Positions 1 through 10,130 of a stretch of DNA of 64,000 bases are shown piece after piece. Each line of letters begins with the position of its first letter. The stretch's first letter is position 1. Below the pieces are notes generated by a model. The model did not search any database, had not been told where the DNA came from, and worked only from the letters and a program-made list of their open reading frames with translations. Both the position numbers and the translations under genes were made by a program. This DNA comes from Actinomycetota bacterium (GTDB lineage Bacteria > Actinomycetota > Thermoleophilia > Solirubrobacterales > 70-9). Location of the stretch: contig JAFDWF010000226.1 in the NCBI GenBank assembly GCA_018268575.1, forward strand, positions 62,001 to 126,000, in the 5' to 3' direction.

Positions 1-663
1 AGGCACCGACCGACGTACTGGCCCCAGGTCACGACGGTCACGTCCTCGCCCTTGACGACGACCCTCGCCCTGCCCAACGGCAATGACTCTTCGCTCATCG
101 GACCGCGGCGCGCGTAGAGGCGCCGGTTCTCGACGAAGACCACCGGTGCCGGATCGGCGACCGCCGCGAGCATCAGGTCGCAGGCGTCGCGCGGCGTCGC
201 CGGCATCACGACCTTCAGTCCGGGCACGTGGGCGAGCATCGCCTCGAGGCTCTGCGAGTGCTGCGCGCCCGCGCTTTTCCCGGCGCCGGTCTGAGTGCGG
301 AAGACGATCGGGACTTCGAGCGCCCCATTGGTCATATACGGGAGCTTGGCGGCCTGGTTGATGATCGGGTCGAGGCAGACGCCGATGAAGTCCATGAACA
401 TGATCTCGACGATCGGCCGCATCCCGCCCATCGCCGCCCCGACCGCGGCGCCGACGAAGGCCATCTCGCTGATCGGGGTGTCGAGGATCCGATCCGGCCC
501 GAAGCGCTCGTGCAGGCCGCGGGTGACCCGGAAGATCCCCTCGCCGGCGCCGACGTCGATCCCCATCACCACCACGCGATAGTCCGTCTCGAGCGCCTCG
601 GCCATGCCGAGGCCGATCGCCTCGATGTAGCGAAGCTCCTGCTGCTCAGTCGCCGTAGACATG
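1..663 (-). CDS. 2-oxo-acid dehydrogenase E1 component, beta subunit (partial, C-terminus outside window)
   Basis: Beta subunit of a thiamine-diphosphate 2-oxo-acid (pyruvate/acetoin type) dehydrogenase E1, which with the alpha subunit decarboxylates the oxo acid and acylates the E2 lipoyl group. About 220 residues are visible. They read as the transketolase pyrimidine-binding domain, with EALETDYRVVVMGIDVG, ISEMAFVGAAVGAAMGG and FRTQTGAGKSAGAQHSQ, all typical of AcoB/PdhB/BkdA2. The chosen ATG (663-661) overlaps the last codons of the alpha-subunit gene by 18 bp, so the two genes are translationally coupled. The gene runs off the left end of the window. Whether the substrate is pyruvate, acetoin or a branched oxo acid cannot be told from the sequence. 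Confidence 0.9.
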
Positions 664-1590
664 CGCGAAGACCTCCTTCGGGTCGGGTTCAGCGGCGGTT
701 CGTGCCGCCTCCACCGCGACGGTGACGCGGGTCGCGGCATCGGCGCGGACCTCTTCCAGCTCCTCGGTCGTGGCTCCGTCCTCGGCCAGACGCATGGCGG
801 TGATCTCGAGCGGGTCGCGCTCACGCCAGCTCGAAGCCTCCTCGTCGGGCCTGTAGGGCTGGGCGTCGCCCTCGTAATGACCGTGCCACCTGTAGGTCTC
901 GAACTCGATCAGGGCCGGACCCTCACCAGAGCGGCAGCGCTCGACGGCCGCGCCGGTCGCCGCGGCCACCGCCTCGACGTCGTTGCCGTGCACGGTCTCG
1001 CCGACCACGCCATAGGCGGCGGCGCGCTCGGCGACGCTGGGGACCCTGGTCAAGGTGCGGCTGTCGGAGAACTCGGCGTAGAAGTTGTTCTCGCAGGCGA
1101 AGAGGACCGGCAGATCCCAGATCGCGCAGAGGTTGAGCGCTTCGTGGAAGGTTCCCTGGTTGACCGCCCCCTCTCCGAAGAAGGCGACGGCGACCCGACC
1201 CTGGCCCATCAGCTTCGAGGCGAGGCCAGCCCCGGTCGCGAGCGGCATGCCGGCACCGACGATCGCGTTGGCGCCGAGGATCCCGCGCCCCGGATCGGCG
1301 ATGTGCATCGAGCCGCCGCGCCCGCCGCAGAGCCCCGACGCCTTGCCGAAGAGCTCGGCCATCATCCCGTCGAGGTCGGCCCCCTTGGCCAGTACATGGC
1401 CGTGCCCGCGGTGGGTGGTCGCCAGGTAGTCGTCCTCGCGGAGCGACCCGCAGACGCCGGCGGCGACCGCCTCCTGACCGAGCGAGGTGTGGACGAAACC
1501 GGGGATCTCGCCGTCGCGGTAGAGCTTCGCCACTTCCAGCTCGAAGGCCCTGATGAGGCACATGGTTGCGAACAGTTCTCTAACTCTCAT
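646..1590 (-). CDS. 2-oxo-acid dehydrogenase E1 component, alpha subunit
   Basis: Thiamine-diphosphate-binding alpha subunit (314 aa) of a pyruvate/acetoin-type dehydrogenase. The cofactor motif is seen as FFGEGAVNQGTFHEAL followed by LPVLFACENN (GDG-N type motif with GEG). The N-terminal MRVRELFATMCLIRAFE and HTSLGQEAVAAG segments are those of AcoA/PdhA. Length is normal for the short (acetoin-type, about 320 aa) subfamily. No Shine-Dalgarno sequence precedes the ATG, so a leaderless mRNA is possible. The gene is divergent from the E2 gene across a 100-bp gap and is followed by the E1-beta gene. No E3 (lipoamide dehydrogenase) gene is visible in the window. Confidence 0.92.
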   Translation of the reverse strand: MRVRELFATMCLIRAFELEVAKLYRDGEIPGFVHTSLGQEAVAAGVCGSLREDDYLATTHRGHGHVLAKGADLDGMMAELFGKASGLCGGRGGSMHIADPGRGILGANAIVGAGMPLATGAGLASKLMGQGRVAVAFFGEGAVNQGTFHEALNLCAIWDLPVLFACENNFYAEFSDSRTLTRVPSVAERAAAYGVVGETVHGNDVEAVAAATGAAVERCRSGEGPALIEFETYRWHGHYEGDAQPYRPDEEASSWRERDPLEITAMRLAEDGATTEELEEVRADAATRVTVAVEAARTAAEPDPKEVFAHVYGD

Positions 1591-1690
1591 AGGGCAATAG
1601 TGACAGACAATATGGAGGAATAGAAGATCATGCTGGCCAATTTGTGCGTTATAGTAAGACGATAATGCTGTCCAGCACCGCCCTCACGCA
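1591..1690. promoter_or_regulatory. divergent promoter region between E1-alpha and E2 genes
   Basis: This 100-bp AT-richer gap separates the divergent E1 and E2 genes and must hold both promoters. A GATAAT hexamer at 1661-1666 is a plausible -10 for the E2 direction. No convincing -35 pairs with it. The TTGCC-N5-GGCAA operator of the neighbouring regulon is absent; only a lone GGCAA half-site occurs at 1593-1597. Confidence 0.4.
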
Positions 1691-2905
1691 GTGATCACGC
1701 CGGTCCTCATGCCCCAGATGGGCCTCGAGGTCACCGAGGGGCTGGTGGTCGAGATCTTGGTCGCCGCCGGAGGCTTGGTCGCCGAGGGCGATCCGATCAT
1801 CGTCTTGGCCACCGACAAGGCTGACACCGAGGTGCACGCGCCCGCGACCGGGGTCGTCCGGGAGATCTCGGTCGCGATCGACGAGGCCGTGCCGGTCGGC
1901 GCCATCCTGATGGTGATCGCCGACTCCGCCGACGAGCCGCTCGACGCGCCGGCTCCCGCGAACTCGGTCCCGGAGCCGCCGGCCCCGGAGCCGGCGGTGA
2001 TCGAGGCGGAAGAGGCGGAGCCCTCGGCCCCCGCGCGGCGGCGCCGCGTCGCGCCGATCGCGCGACGGGCGGCGGCAGAGCTGGGCGTCGATCTGGAGAC
2101 CGTCACGGGGACCGGTCCCAACGGCCGGGTCACGCTCGGCGATGTCGAGCTCGCCGCGAGCCGTGCCGCCGCATCGCCCCCCGTCGCGTCGCCCGCCACG
2201 CCACGGACGGACTCCGAGCCGGTGACCCCGATGCGGCGGGCGATCGCCCGGCGGATGACGATGAGCCAGCGGGACATCCCTCAGTACCAGCTCGTACGCG
2301 AGGTCGACGCCACCCACCTGACGGCCCAGAAGCAGGCCGCCGCGAGCGCCGTCGCCAAAGGCGAGGCGAAGCCCGGGGTCAACGACCTGCTGGTTCAGGC
2401 GGTGGCGCTGACCGTGGAGCGCCACCCGATACTGGCGACGATCTACGAGGAGCGAGAGGGCTCGGACCCGGTGTTGCGCCGCGCCGACTCCACCGACGTC
2501 GGTCTCGCCGTCGCCACCGACGCCGGCCTGGTCGTGCCGGTGATCCGCGCCGTCGGGGTCGCGACCCTGCGCGAGATCGCCGCCGAGCGCTCGCGCCTCG
2601 TCGACCGCGCCCGCGCCGGCAACCTCGACCTGGCCGAAATGAGCGGGGGCGTCATCTCCCTCTCCAACCTCGGTGGCTTCGGCATCGACCGCTTCACCGC
2701 GATGGTTAACCCGGGCCAGGCGACGATCGTCGCCGTCGGCCGGACCGTCGAGCGCGTCGTCCCCCGTGGCCGCGGGACGGCAGTGGTGCCGATCCTCACG
2801 GTGACGCTCAGTTGCGACCACCGCACCGTCGATGGCGCCGCCGGCGCCGCCGCCCTGGTCGAGCTGGCGCAGTTGCTCGAAGGGGACATGCCGTGGCGGA
2901 ACTGA
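1691..2905 (+). CDS. dihydrolipoamide acyltransferase, E2 component of 2-oxo-acid dehydrogenase
   Basis: E2 core enzyme (404 aa) that transfers the acyl group from lipoyl-lysine to CoA. A single lipoyl domain occupies about residues 1-78 with the lipoylated lysine in ATDKADTEVHA (Lys43). A proline/alanine/glutamate-rich linker follows, then a peripheral-subunit-binding domain (about 118-155, RRRVAPIARRAAAELGVD) and the catalytic CoA acyltransferase domain ending with SCDHRTVDG (His377, Asp381). The start is GTG. The domain order is complete and the length normal. The next gene overlaps its end, so it heads an operon with an SDR and an M20 hydrolase. Confidence 0.93.
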   Translation: MITPVLMPQMGLEVTEGLVVEILVAAGGLVAEGDPIIVLATDKADTEVHAPATGVVREISVAIDEAVPVGAILMVIADSADEPLDAPAPANSVPEPPAPEPAVIEAEEAEPSAPARRRRVAPIARRAAAELGVDLETVTGTGPNGRVTLGDVELAASRAAASPPVASPATPRTDSEPVTPMRRAIARRMTMSQRDIPQYQLVREVDATHLTAQKQAAASAVAKGEAKPGVNDLLVQAVALTVERHPILATIYEEREGSDPVLRRADSTDVGLAVATDAGLVVPVIRAVGVATLREIAAERSRLVDRARAGNLDLAEMSGGVISLSNLGGFGIDRFTAMVNPGQATIVAVGRTVERVVPRGRGTAVVPILTVTLSCDHRTVDGAAGAAALVELAQLLEGDMPWRN

Positions 2906-3642
2906 TGAGCGGGGCGGCGATCGTGGTCGGTGGCGCCTCGGGCATCGGTGCGGCCTGCGTCGAGGCGCTCGCCGCGACGGGGAGGACCGTAGCGGTCGCC
3001 GATCTGGCAGTGCCCGCCGGGGGCGGCGTCGAGCTCGACGTGCGCGACGCCGAGGCGGTCGCCTCCTGTTTCGACCGGATCCTCGCCGAGCACCCCGATC
3101 TCGACACGGTCGTCGACGCGGCGGGCACAGGCCGGGTGACCGGCCTGCCGGACATCTCACCAAGCGAGTGGGAGCTGGTTCGCTCGGTCAATCTCGACGG
3201 GGCCTTTAACGTCCTCCAGGCGGCGGGCCGCGCGCTGGTAGGGCGGGGTGGATCGATAGTCCTGCTCTCCTCGATCGACGCGCTCGCACCCGTCTCCGGA
3301 CTCGCCCACTACTGCGCCGCCAAGGCCGGCCTCGAGTCCCTGGCGCGCTCCGGCGCGGTCGAGCTGGGCGCCAGCGGGATCCGCGTCAACGCTGTCGCCC
3401 CGGGCGTGGTGCGGACGCCGCTGGTGGCCGCCCAGCTCGACCGGCCGGAGATCGCCGCGGCGTTCGTCGAGCGTACGCCGCTCGGCCGGATTGCTGCGCC
3501 CGAGGACATCGCCGACGTCGTCGCCTTCCTCGCTTCCGACCGAGCCCGCTGGATAACCGGGGCGACGATCCCCGTCGACGGCGGCCTGCGCCTGCTCGGG
3601 CACCCGAACTTGCAAGTCAGAAACACCGACAAGGAGAGCTGA
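2893..3642 (+). CDS. short-chain dehydrogenase/reductase (SDR)
   Basis: Classical SDR oxidoreductase (249 aa) acting with NAD(P) on an unknown alcohol/ketone pair. It shows the cofactor motif VGGASGIGAA near the N-terminus, a VDAAGTG version of the NAAG motif, Ser in LLSSIDAL, the catalytic YCAAK, and the C-terminal ITGATIPVDGGLRL. GTG at 2893 is preferred because an AAGGGG Shine-Dalgarno-like run ends 6-7 bases upstream. ATG at 2905, which overlaps the E2 stop codon, is the alternative. It sits between the E2 gene and an M20 hydrolase and is co-transcribed with them. Its substrate could be acetoin/diacetyl-like if the dehydrogenase is acetoin-specific, but this is a guess. Confidence 0.88.
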   Translation: MAELMSGAAIVVGGASGIGAACVEALAATGRTVAVADLAVPAGGGVELDVRDAEAVASCFDRILAEHPDLDTVVDAAGTGRVTGLPDISPSEWELVRSVNLDGAFNVLQAAGRALVGRGGSIVLLSSIDALAPVSGLAHYCAAKAGLESLARSGAVELGASGIRVNAVAPGVVRTPLVAAQLDRPEIAAAFVERTPLGRIAAPEDIADVVAFLASDRARWITGATIPVDGGLRLLGHPNLQVRNTDKES

Positions 3643-3648
3643 GTCAGC

Positions 3649-4866
3649 ATGAGCACCGAGACCACCGCCGTCCCGATCGACGTGGAGCGCTGCCAGCAGC
3701 TGCTCCAGGAAATGGTTCGCTTGCGCAGCGTCGTCGGCGAGGACACGACCGCCCACGAATGGGTCTCCGCGCGGCTGTGTGAGCTCGGCTTCGAGGTCAA
3801 GACCTACGCGGTCGAGGGACGGCGGACCCCGCTCGTGCTCGGCGTCCTCGAGGGTGACGGCGATGGCCCCGGGATCATGCTCGACGCCCACTACGACACG
3901 GTCCACGCACGCCCCTCCGACTGGTCGCGCGACCCCTGGGGCGGTGAGGTCGAGGACGGCGTCCTCTACGGACGAGGCGCCGTCGACAGCAAGGGGACGC
4001 ACGTCGCGATGCTGGCCGGCGTCGAGGGCCTGGTCAACTCCGGCGCGACCCGCAACGGTCCGATCTACTTCATGTCCGACTCCGACGGCGAGGACGGCTT
4101 CCGGGGGGCGGTCCTGATGGCCGACCTCGGCGTCGCGGCGAGGATCGACACGATCTTCTCGGCCGAGGCGACCAGCAACGAAGGGATCGAGATCGCCTAC
4201 CCCGGGATCTCGACCTGGAAAGTCACGGCGATCGGACGGACGGCCCATCCGACCGAGCCGGAGCAGGGCATCAACGCGATCACGCTGCTCTCCGACCTGG
4301 TTCAGGCGGTCGACGCGGGGCGGTTGGAGACGCCGCGCGGCAACTCGGACTGGTTCGAGCCGCGGGTCACCCTGCAGGCCTGCCGCACCCCGACCGGCGG
4401 CGGCTGGACGATCCCCGGCCGCTGCGACGTGATCATCTCGGTGATGTCACCGGCGGGCGTGACCCTGCCGGAGGTGCAGAGCTCGATCGAGCGGTTCGCC
4501 GCCGAGCTCGCCGACGAACACGAGGAGGGCGTCCGCTTCGAGGTGAAGGTCCTGCCGATGGGGGCCGGCCGTCTCTGGCTGCGCCCCGGCGAGAGCGACC
4601 TGCAGCACCGCGCCGTCAAGGCGATGGAAGAGGCCGTCGCCGGCGTCCGCGGCAGCGCCGGCGAGGTCCGCAAGTTCAACGGCGGGTGGGTCGACGCGGT
4701 CGAGCTGATGCGCGCCGGCGATGACGGCTTCGGCAACCCGGCGGTGATCACCTTCGGTCCCGGTCACTTCGACCAGGCCCACACGGTGGACGAGCACATC
4801 TCACTCGACGAAGTCCGCGAGGCGGCGGCGATCTACATGGAGACGATGAGGGCGCTGCTGGGCTGA
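3649..4866 (+). CDS. M20-family metallohydrolase (ArgE/DapE-like)
   Basis: Zinc-dependent amidohydrolase/peptidase of the M20 family (405 aa), cleaving an amide bond in a small substrate. Metal-site motifs are visible: LDAHYDTV (His, Asp), YGRGAVDSKG (bridging Asp) and a C-terminal HFDQAHTVDEHI. The usual catalytic Glu-Glu pair is replaced by a DSDGEDGFRG context, where Glu is followed by Asp. The dimerisation domain lies in the middle (about 200-310). ATG follows an AAGGAGA ribosome-binding site 13 bases upstream. It ends 11 bp from the convergent tetR gene. Acetylornithine/succinyl-diaminopimelate specificity is not supported by context; a catabolic amidase role is more likely. Confidence 0.88.
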   Translation: MSTETTAVPIDVERCQQLLQEMVRLRSVVGEDTTAHEWVSARLCELGFEVKTYAVEGRRTPLVLGVLEGDGDGPGIMLDAHYDTVHARPSDWSRDPWGGEVEDGVLYGRGAVDSKGTHVAMLAGVEGLVNSGATRNGPIYFMSDSDGEDGFRGAVLMADLGVAARIDTIFSAEATSNEGIEIAYPGISTWKVTAIGRTAHPTEPEQGINAITLLSDLVQAVDAGRLETPRGNSDWFEPRVTLQACRTPTGGGWTIPGRCDVIISVMSPAGVTLPEVQSSIERFAAELADEHEEGVRFEVKVLPMGAGRLWLRPGESDLQHRAVKAMEEAVAGVRGSAGEVRKFNGGWVDAVELMRAGDDGFGNPAVITFGPGHFDQAHTVDEHISLDEVREAAAIYMETMRALLG

Positions 4867-4877
4867 GCGGGCGGCGA

Positions 4878-5546
4878 CTATCCGCCGTTTTCGAGCGCCG
4901 CGACCGCCCGCATCACTTCGTCCCGTCCCTCGCCGCCGTCGCGCAGGTTCTGGACGAGGGTGTTGAAGGAGAGCTCGGCGATTTCCTCGACGTCCAGGTC
5001 CTTGTGTGAGATCCAGTCGAGGGTGAGCTCGTGGTTGTAGCCGTTGATGCCATGCAGGGCGGCCCGCAGTCGCGGCGGCTGCTCGTCGGCCAGCTCGAGG
5101 ATGTCGAGGATCTGCCGTACCGCGGCGCTCCTCGCTTCCTCGGCGATCTCGAAGACCTCCTGGTCGGTGCGTCGCGGCAGCAGGAGGTTCCGCCAGCGCT
5201 GCGGGTCGGCCTCGATGTATTCGTAATGTCGGCGCAGCAAGCCGCGGAGCTGCGCCTCCATCGTCACCTCGTCAGGGCGGGGGCGTTGGAAATCGAGGAA
5301 TTCGGCCCAGATGCGCCTGAGGACTTCGACGTAGAGCCCACGCTTGCCGTTGAAGTGGTAGGCGATCAAGCCGTGCGAGACGACACCGGCCCGTTCACAG
5401 ATCTCGTCGAGGTTGATCTCTTCGTAGGGCCGCGAGCTGAAGATCTCGGTCGCGGCATCGATGATCAGCTCCTTGCGAGCGCCGTTGGGCGCGCGTCCGT
5501 TGCCTTCGGCCGGTTGCTTCGGTTTTTGAGCAGTCTTCTTTGACAA
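4878..5546 (-). CDS. TetR-family transcriptional regulator (proposed repressor of the TTGCC-N5-GGCAA regulon)
   Basis: TetR-type regulator of 222 aa. The N-terminal helix-turn-helix is clear (about residues 24-72: ELIIDAATEIF, INLDEICERAGV, HFNGKRGLYVEVLRR). The C-terminal ligand domain is unassigned. The start is TTG with only a weak upstream GGGATTGG. The gene is divergent from the indolepyruvate oxidoreductase gene. Between them lies an inverted repeat (5607-5627) that recurs at three more promoters in the next 17 kb. That arrangement, divergent regulator with its own operator, is typical of TetR autoregulators, so this protein is the best candidate to bind all four sites. The ligand is unknown, presumably the imported substrate or an intermediate. 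Confidence 0.88.
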   Translation of the reverse strand: MSKKTAQKPKQPAEGNGRAPNGARKELIIDAATEIFSSRPYEEINLDEICERAGVVSHGLIAYHFNGKRGLYVEVLRRIWAEFLDFQRPRPDEVTMEAQLRGLLRRHYEYIEADPQRWRNLLLPRRTDQEVFEIAEEARSAAVRQILDILELADEQPPRLRAALHGINGYNHELTLDWISHKDLDVEEIAELSFNTLVQNLRDGGEGRDEVMRAVAALENGG

Positions 5547-5606
5547 ACCAATCCCAGTTTATGCATCGTCAGGGCTGGGCCGGATCCTCCAGGCTACCCG
5601 TTAGGC

Positions 5607-5638
5607 AAATTGCCAGACGGGCAAAATATTGATAGATT
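5607..5638 (+). promoter_or_regulatory. operator/promoter 1: TTGCC-N5-GGCAA repeat in the tetR/oxidoreductase gap
   Basis: The core inverted repeat TTGCC-AGACG-GGCAA lies at 5610-5624. TTGCCA (5610-5615) can serve as -35, followed by a 17-bp spacer and TAGATT (5633-5638) as -10 for the rightward oxidoreductase gene. A bound repressor would cover the promoter. On the other strand the same bases lie close enough to tetR to permit autoregulation. Confidence 0.75.
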
Positions 5639-5697
5639 TGCCGTCCGGAGCGGCGCGTCGTGCGCGTCCGGAACGCGAGCGAGAGGCAAGGAGGAGC

Positions 5698-8600
5698 ATG
5701 GCCGCCACCAATGGGGTCGGAGTCGCCACGTCGAGGAAGAGCGGTTCAGGGGCACCCGCCGCCGACTTCCGATTGGGGGACAGGTACACCGTCGAGGACG
5801 GGGTCATCTTCGTCACCGGGACCCAGGCCCTGGCCCGCCTGCCTCTGGACCGCCACCGTATCGACGTGCGCGCGGGCCTCGACGTGGCCGGTTACATCAG
5901 CGGCTACCAGGGCTCGCCCCTGGGCACCTATGACCTCGAGCTGGGCCGCAACCGCGAGCGCCTGCGAGAGGCGGGCATCGTCCATCAGCCGGCGGTCAAC
6001 GAGGAGCTCGGCGCCACGGCGGTGATGGGGACCCAACTCGCCCAGGGAATCGGCAAGCCGCGTCATGAAGGTGTGGTCGGCTACTGGTACGGGAAGGCGC
6101 CCGGCCTCGATCGCGCCGGCGACGCCCTGCGTCACGCGAACATGATCGGCACTCATCCGCTCGGCGGCGCCGTGGCGTTCGTCGGCGACGATGCCACCGC
6201 CAAGTCGTCGAGCATCCCCTCCGGCTCAGAGCAGGCGCTGTATGACCTGGGGATGCCGATCCTCGTCCCCGGGGACGTCCAGGACATCCTCGACCACGGA
6301 GTGCACGCCGTCGCGATGTCCCGGCTCTCGGGCCTCTGGACCGGGATGAAGATCGCGACCCCGGTCGCCGACGGATCGGGCACGGCCGCCGTTTCCCCCG
6401 GCCGGGTCGTGCCGATCGTGCCCGAGTCGGGCGGGTTCCACCATCGCCCCCATGCCCAGCTGATCGGGGCCCAGCTGCTCGAGCTCGAGCGCTCGATGCT
6501 GGACGAGCGGATCGAGTTGGCACGCGACTACGGGCGCCGCAACCGGCTGAACGAAGTCGTCGCGTCGCATCCCGGCGACACGATCGGCATCGCTGCGGTC
6601 GGTCGGATGTACCCGGAGGTACGCCAGGCGCTGCGCGACCTCGGCCTCGACGAGCCGGAGCTCGAGCGCCTGGGCCTGCGGGTGATGAAGGTCGGGATGC
6701 CGCACCCGATGGATGAGGGGCTGCTGCGGGAATTCTCCCGGGGCCTCAAGCAGATCGTCGTCATCGAGGAGAAGCGCGAGTTCGTCGAGGCCCGGCTGAA
6801 GGATGTCCTCTACTCGGCGCGCGAGCGGCCGGTCGTCGTCGGCAAGCGCGACGAGGTCGGACGGCCGCTGTTCCCGGCGAACGGCGACTTCAATGCCGGC
6901 CTGATCACGAGGGTGCTCGCGGCGCGACTGCTCGACGAGGGCGAGGGGTTGCCGTCCCGGGCCCGGGTGCGGATGGCGAGCCTCGAGCGGATCAAGGAGC
7001 CCGTCCCGCTGCCCCTAGCCCGCACTCCCTACTACTGCTCCGGCTGTCCCCACAACTCGTCGAGCAAGGCGCCGGTGGACGGGCTGGTGGGAGCCGGGAT
7101 CGGTTGCAGCGGGATGGTGATGGTGATGGACGAATCGCAGGTCGGCGACGTCACCGGCGTCACCCAGATGGGCGGCGAGGGCGCCCAGTGGATCGGGATG
7201 GCGCCCTTCGTCGACTCGCCTCACTTCTTCCAGAACCTCGGCGACGGCACCTTCCTCCACTCCGGCTCGCTGGCGATCCGCGCCTCGATCGCTGCGGGTG
7301 TCGACATCACCTACAAGCTCCTCTACAACTCGGCGATCGCGATGACCGGTGGGCAGCAGCCCGCGGGCGGGGGGCTCTCGGTGCCGGAGATCTGCTCGCT
7401 GCTCGTCGCCGAGGGCGTCGCGCGGATCATCGTCACTGCCGACGAGGTGAGCGCCTATCGTGGGGTCAAGCTGCCGGACGGCGTCGAGGTCTGGGATCGG
7501 CACCGGCTGATCGAGGCCCAGGAAAAGCTCGCCGGGGTCGCCGGGGTCACGGTTCTGATCCACGACCAGGAGTGCGCCACCGAGCTGCGCCGAAAGCGCA
7601 AGCGCGGCCAGGCGCCGCAGCGCGAGAAGCGGGTGTTCATCAACGAGCGGGTCTGCGAGGGATGTGGCGACTGCGGCGGCAAGTCGAACTGCCTCTCGGT
7701 GGTTCCCACGGAGACCGAGTTCGGCCGCAAGACGGCGATCCACCAGGCGTCCTGCAACACCGACTACTCCTGCCTCGACGGCGACTGCCCCTCCTTCCTC
7801 GAGGTCATCCCCGGCAGGGGGGACAGGGGTCATGCCCTGCCGCCGGCGCTGGCGGCGGCAGGGCTGCCCGATCCTCCCGTCGCGGCGAGCCCTGACTTCA
7901 CCGTGCGGTTCGCCGGCGTCGGCGGGACGGGCGTCGTCAGCGTCGCCCAGATCCTCGCGATCGCCGCTCATCTCGACGGCCTCCACGTCCGCGGGCTCGA
8001 CCAGATCGGGATGGCGCAGAAGGGGGGTCCGGTGATCTCGGACCTGCGGATCCAGAAGCTGCCCCAGGCCGGGTCCAACCGCCTCGGCAGCGCCGACTGC
8101 GACGTCTACATCGGCTGCGATCTCCTGGTGGCCGCCGAGGGGCGCAACCTCGCCGCCGTAGATCGCGACCGCACCGTGGCCGTGCTCTCGGATTCGGAGG
8201 TGCCGACCGGCCACATGGTCGCCGATCCGAACCTCCACTTCCCGCCTCAGCGCTCACTCGCCGAGCGCGTCCTGAGCCGTGCTCGCACCGACGTCAGCGT
8301 CTGCTTTCCCGCCCAGGAGGAGGCGATCGCGCTCTTCGGCGTCGACCAGACGGCGAACGTGATGCTGCTCGGCGCGGCCCATCAGCTTGGGTCGATCCCG
8401 GTCAGCTCGGACTCGCTGGAGCGGGCGATCGAGCTGAACGGGACCCAGGTCGAGCTCAACCTGCAGGCGTTCCGCCGCGGTCGCCAGCGGATTGCCCACC
8501 CCGCCTCTTACTTCTCGGTTCTGGATTCCAATCGGCGTGTCGTCGTCGAGCCAGCTCCCCCCACCGCCGAGGAGCTGCGGGTCGTCGCCTCGGTCGGGGC

Positions 8601-9231
8601 AGAGCCGGACTCCGAGCTCGAGCGGCTGCTGATGCGCCGGGTCCCCGACCTCGTCGCCTACCAGGACCTCGCCTACGCTCGTCGCTACGCGACCGACGTG
8701 GGGGGCGTGCTCGTCGCCGAGCGGGCGGTCGACCCCGGGTCGACCGACTTCACCGAGGCGGTAGCCCGGTCCCTGTACAAGTTGATGGCCTACAAGGACG
8801 AGGCGGAGGTCGCGCGGCTCCACCTCGACCCGCAGCTCGAGGCCGACCTCAAGGCCGAGTTCGGCGCCGGCGCCCGCTACGTCTGGAAGCTCCATCCGCC
8901 GCTCCTCCGGGCGCTGGGCGTCGAGCGCAAGATCAGTCTCGGCCGGTGGTTCCGGCCGGGATACCGGGCGCTCTACGGCATGCGTCGCCTGCGCGGGACG
9001 CGCCTCGATCCGTTCGGGCGTTCCGAGGTGCGCCGGGTCGAGCGCGAGCTGATCTCCGAATACCGGGAGGCGATCGCCGGCCTCCTCGGCGCCCTGAGCG
9101 CGTCCAACCTCGGCGCGGCGGTGGAGCTCGCCGAGCTCCCGGACATGGTCCGAGGCTACGAGGAGGTGAAGCTCGCCAACGTCGAGAGGTACCGCGAGCA
9201 GCTCGCGGCGGGGTTGATGGAGCCGGGGTAA
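5698..9231 (+). CDS. fused indolepyruvate:ferredoxin oxidoreductase
   Basis: Single-chain thiamine-diphosphate iron-sulfur enzyme (1177 aa) that oxidatively decarboxylates arylpyruvates (or branched 2-oxo acids) to acyl-CoA, reducing ferredoxin. Visible parts in order: N-terminal pyruvate-oxidoreductase-like domain (GYISGYQGSPLGTYD); a TPP domain near residue 440-560 (YYCSGCPHN, GIGCSGMVMVMDE); a ferredoxin-like cluster region near 650-705 (CEGCGDCGGKSNC ... CLDGDCPSF); and a gamma-type domain (FAGVGGTGVVSVAQILA). ATG at 5698 is chosen because AAGGAGGA lies just upstream and because the promoter -10 (5633-5638) excludes earlier starts. It is controlled by operator 1. The length equals that of the fused IorAB form of aerobes. 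Its place in a catabolic regulon suggests processing of an aryl-oxo acid. Confidence 0.93.
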   Translation: MAATNGVGVATSRKSGSGAPAADFRLGDRYTVEDGVIFVTGTQALARLPLDRHRIDVRAGLDVAGYISGYQGSPLGTYDLELGRNRERLREAGIVHQPAVNEELGATAVMGTQLAQGIGKPRHEGVVGYWYGKAPGLDRAGDALRHANMIGTHPLGGAVAFVGDDATAKSSSIPSGSEQALYDLGMPILVPGDVQDILDHGVHAVAMSRLSGLWTGMKIATPVADGSGTAAVSPGRVVPIVPESGGFHHRPHAQLIGAQLLELERSMLDERIELARDYGRRNRLNEVVASHPGDTIGIAAVGRMYPEVRQALRDLGLDEPELERLGLRVMKVGMPHPMDEGLLREFSRGLKQIVVIEEKREFVEARLKDVLYSARERPVVVGKRDEVGRPLFPANGDFNAGLITRVLAARLLDEGEGLPSRARVRMASLERIKEPVPLPLARTPYYCSGCPHNSSSKAPVDGLVGAGIGCSGMVMVMDESQVGDVTGVTQMGGEGAQWIGMAPFVDSPHFFQNLGDGTFLHSGSLAIRASIAAGVDITYKLLYNSAIAMTGGQQPAGGGLSVPEICSLLVAEGVARIIVTADEVSAYRGVKLPDGVEVWDRHRLIEAQEKLAGVAGVTVLIHDQECATELRRKRKRGQAPQREKRVFINERVCEGCGDCGGKSNCLSVVPTETEFGRKTAIHQASCNTDYSCLDGDCPSFLEVIPGRGDRGHALPPALAAAGLPDPPVAASPDFTVRFAGVGGTGVVSVAQILAIAAHLDGLHVRGLDQIGMAQKGGPVISDLRIQKLPQAGSNRLGSADCDVYIGCDLLVAAEGRNLAAVDRDRTVAVLSDSEVPTGHMVADPNLHFPPQRSLAERVLSRARTDVSVCFPAQEEAIALFGVDQTANVMLLGAAHQLGSIPVSSDSLERAIELNGTQVELNLQAFRRGRQRIAHPASYFSVLDSNRRVVVEPAPPTAEELRVVASVGAEPDSELERLLMRRVPDLVAYQDLAYARRYATDVGGVLVAERAVDPGSTDFTEAVARSLYKLMAYKDEAEVARLHLDPQLEADLKAEFGAGARYVWKLHPPLLRALGVERKISLGRWFRPGYRALYGMRRLRGTRLDPFGRSEVRRVERELISEYREAIAGLLGALSASNLGAAVELAELPDMVRGYEEVKLANVERYREQLAAGLMEPG

Positions 9232-9269
9232 TTCTTGCCTGCGCAGCAAAAACTGCCGGCATGCGTCTG

Positions 9270-10126
<857 letters not shown>

Positions 10127-10130
<4 letters not shown>

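Noticed and set aside
1591..1690. Possible fifth TTGCC-N5-GGCAA operator between E1-alpha and E2
   Set aside because: Only one half-site (GGCAA at 1593) is present and no TTGCC lies at the right distance.
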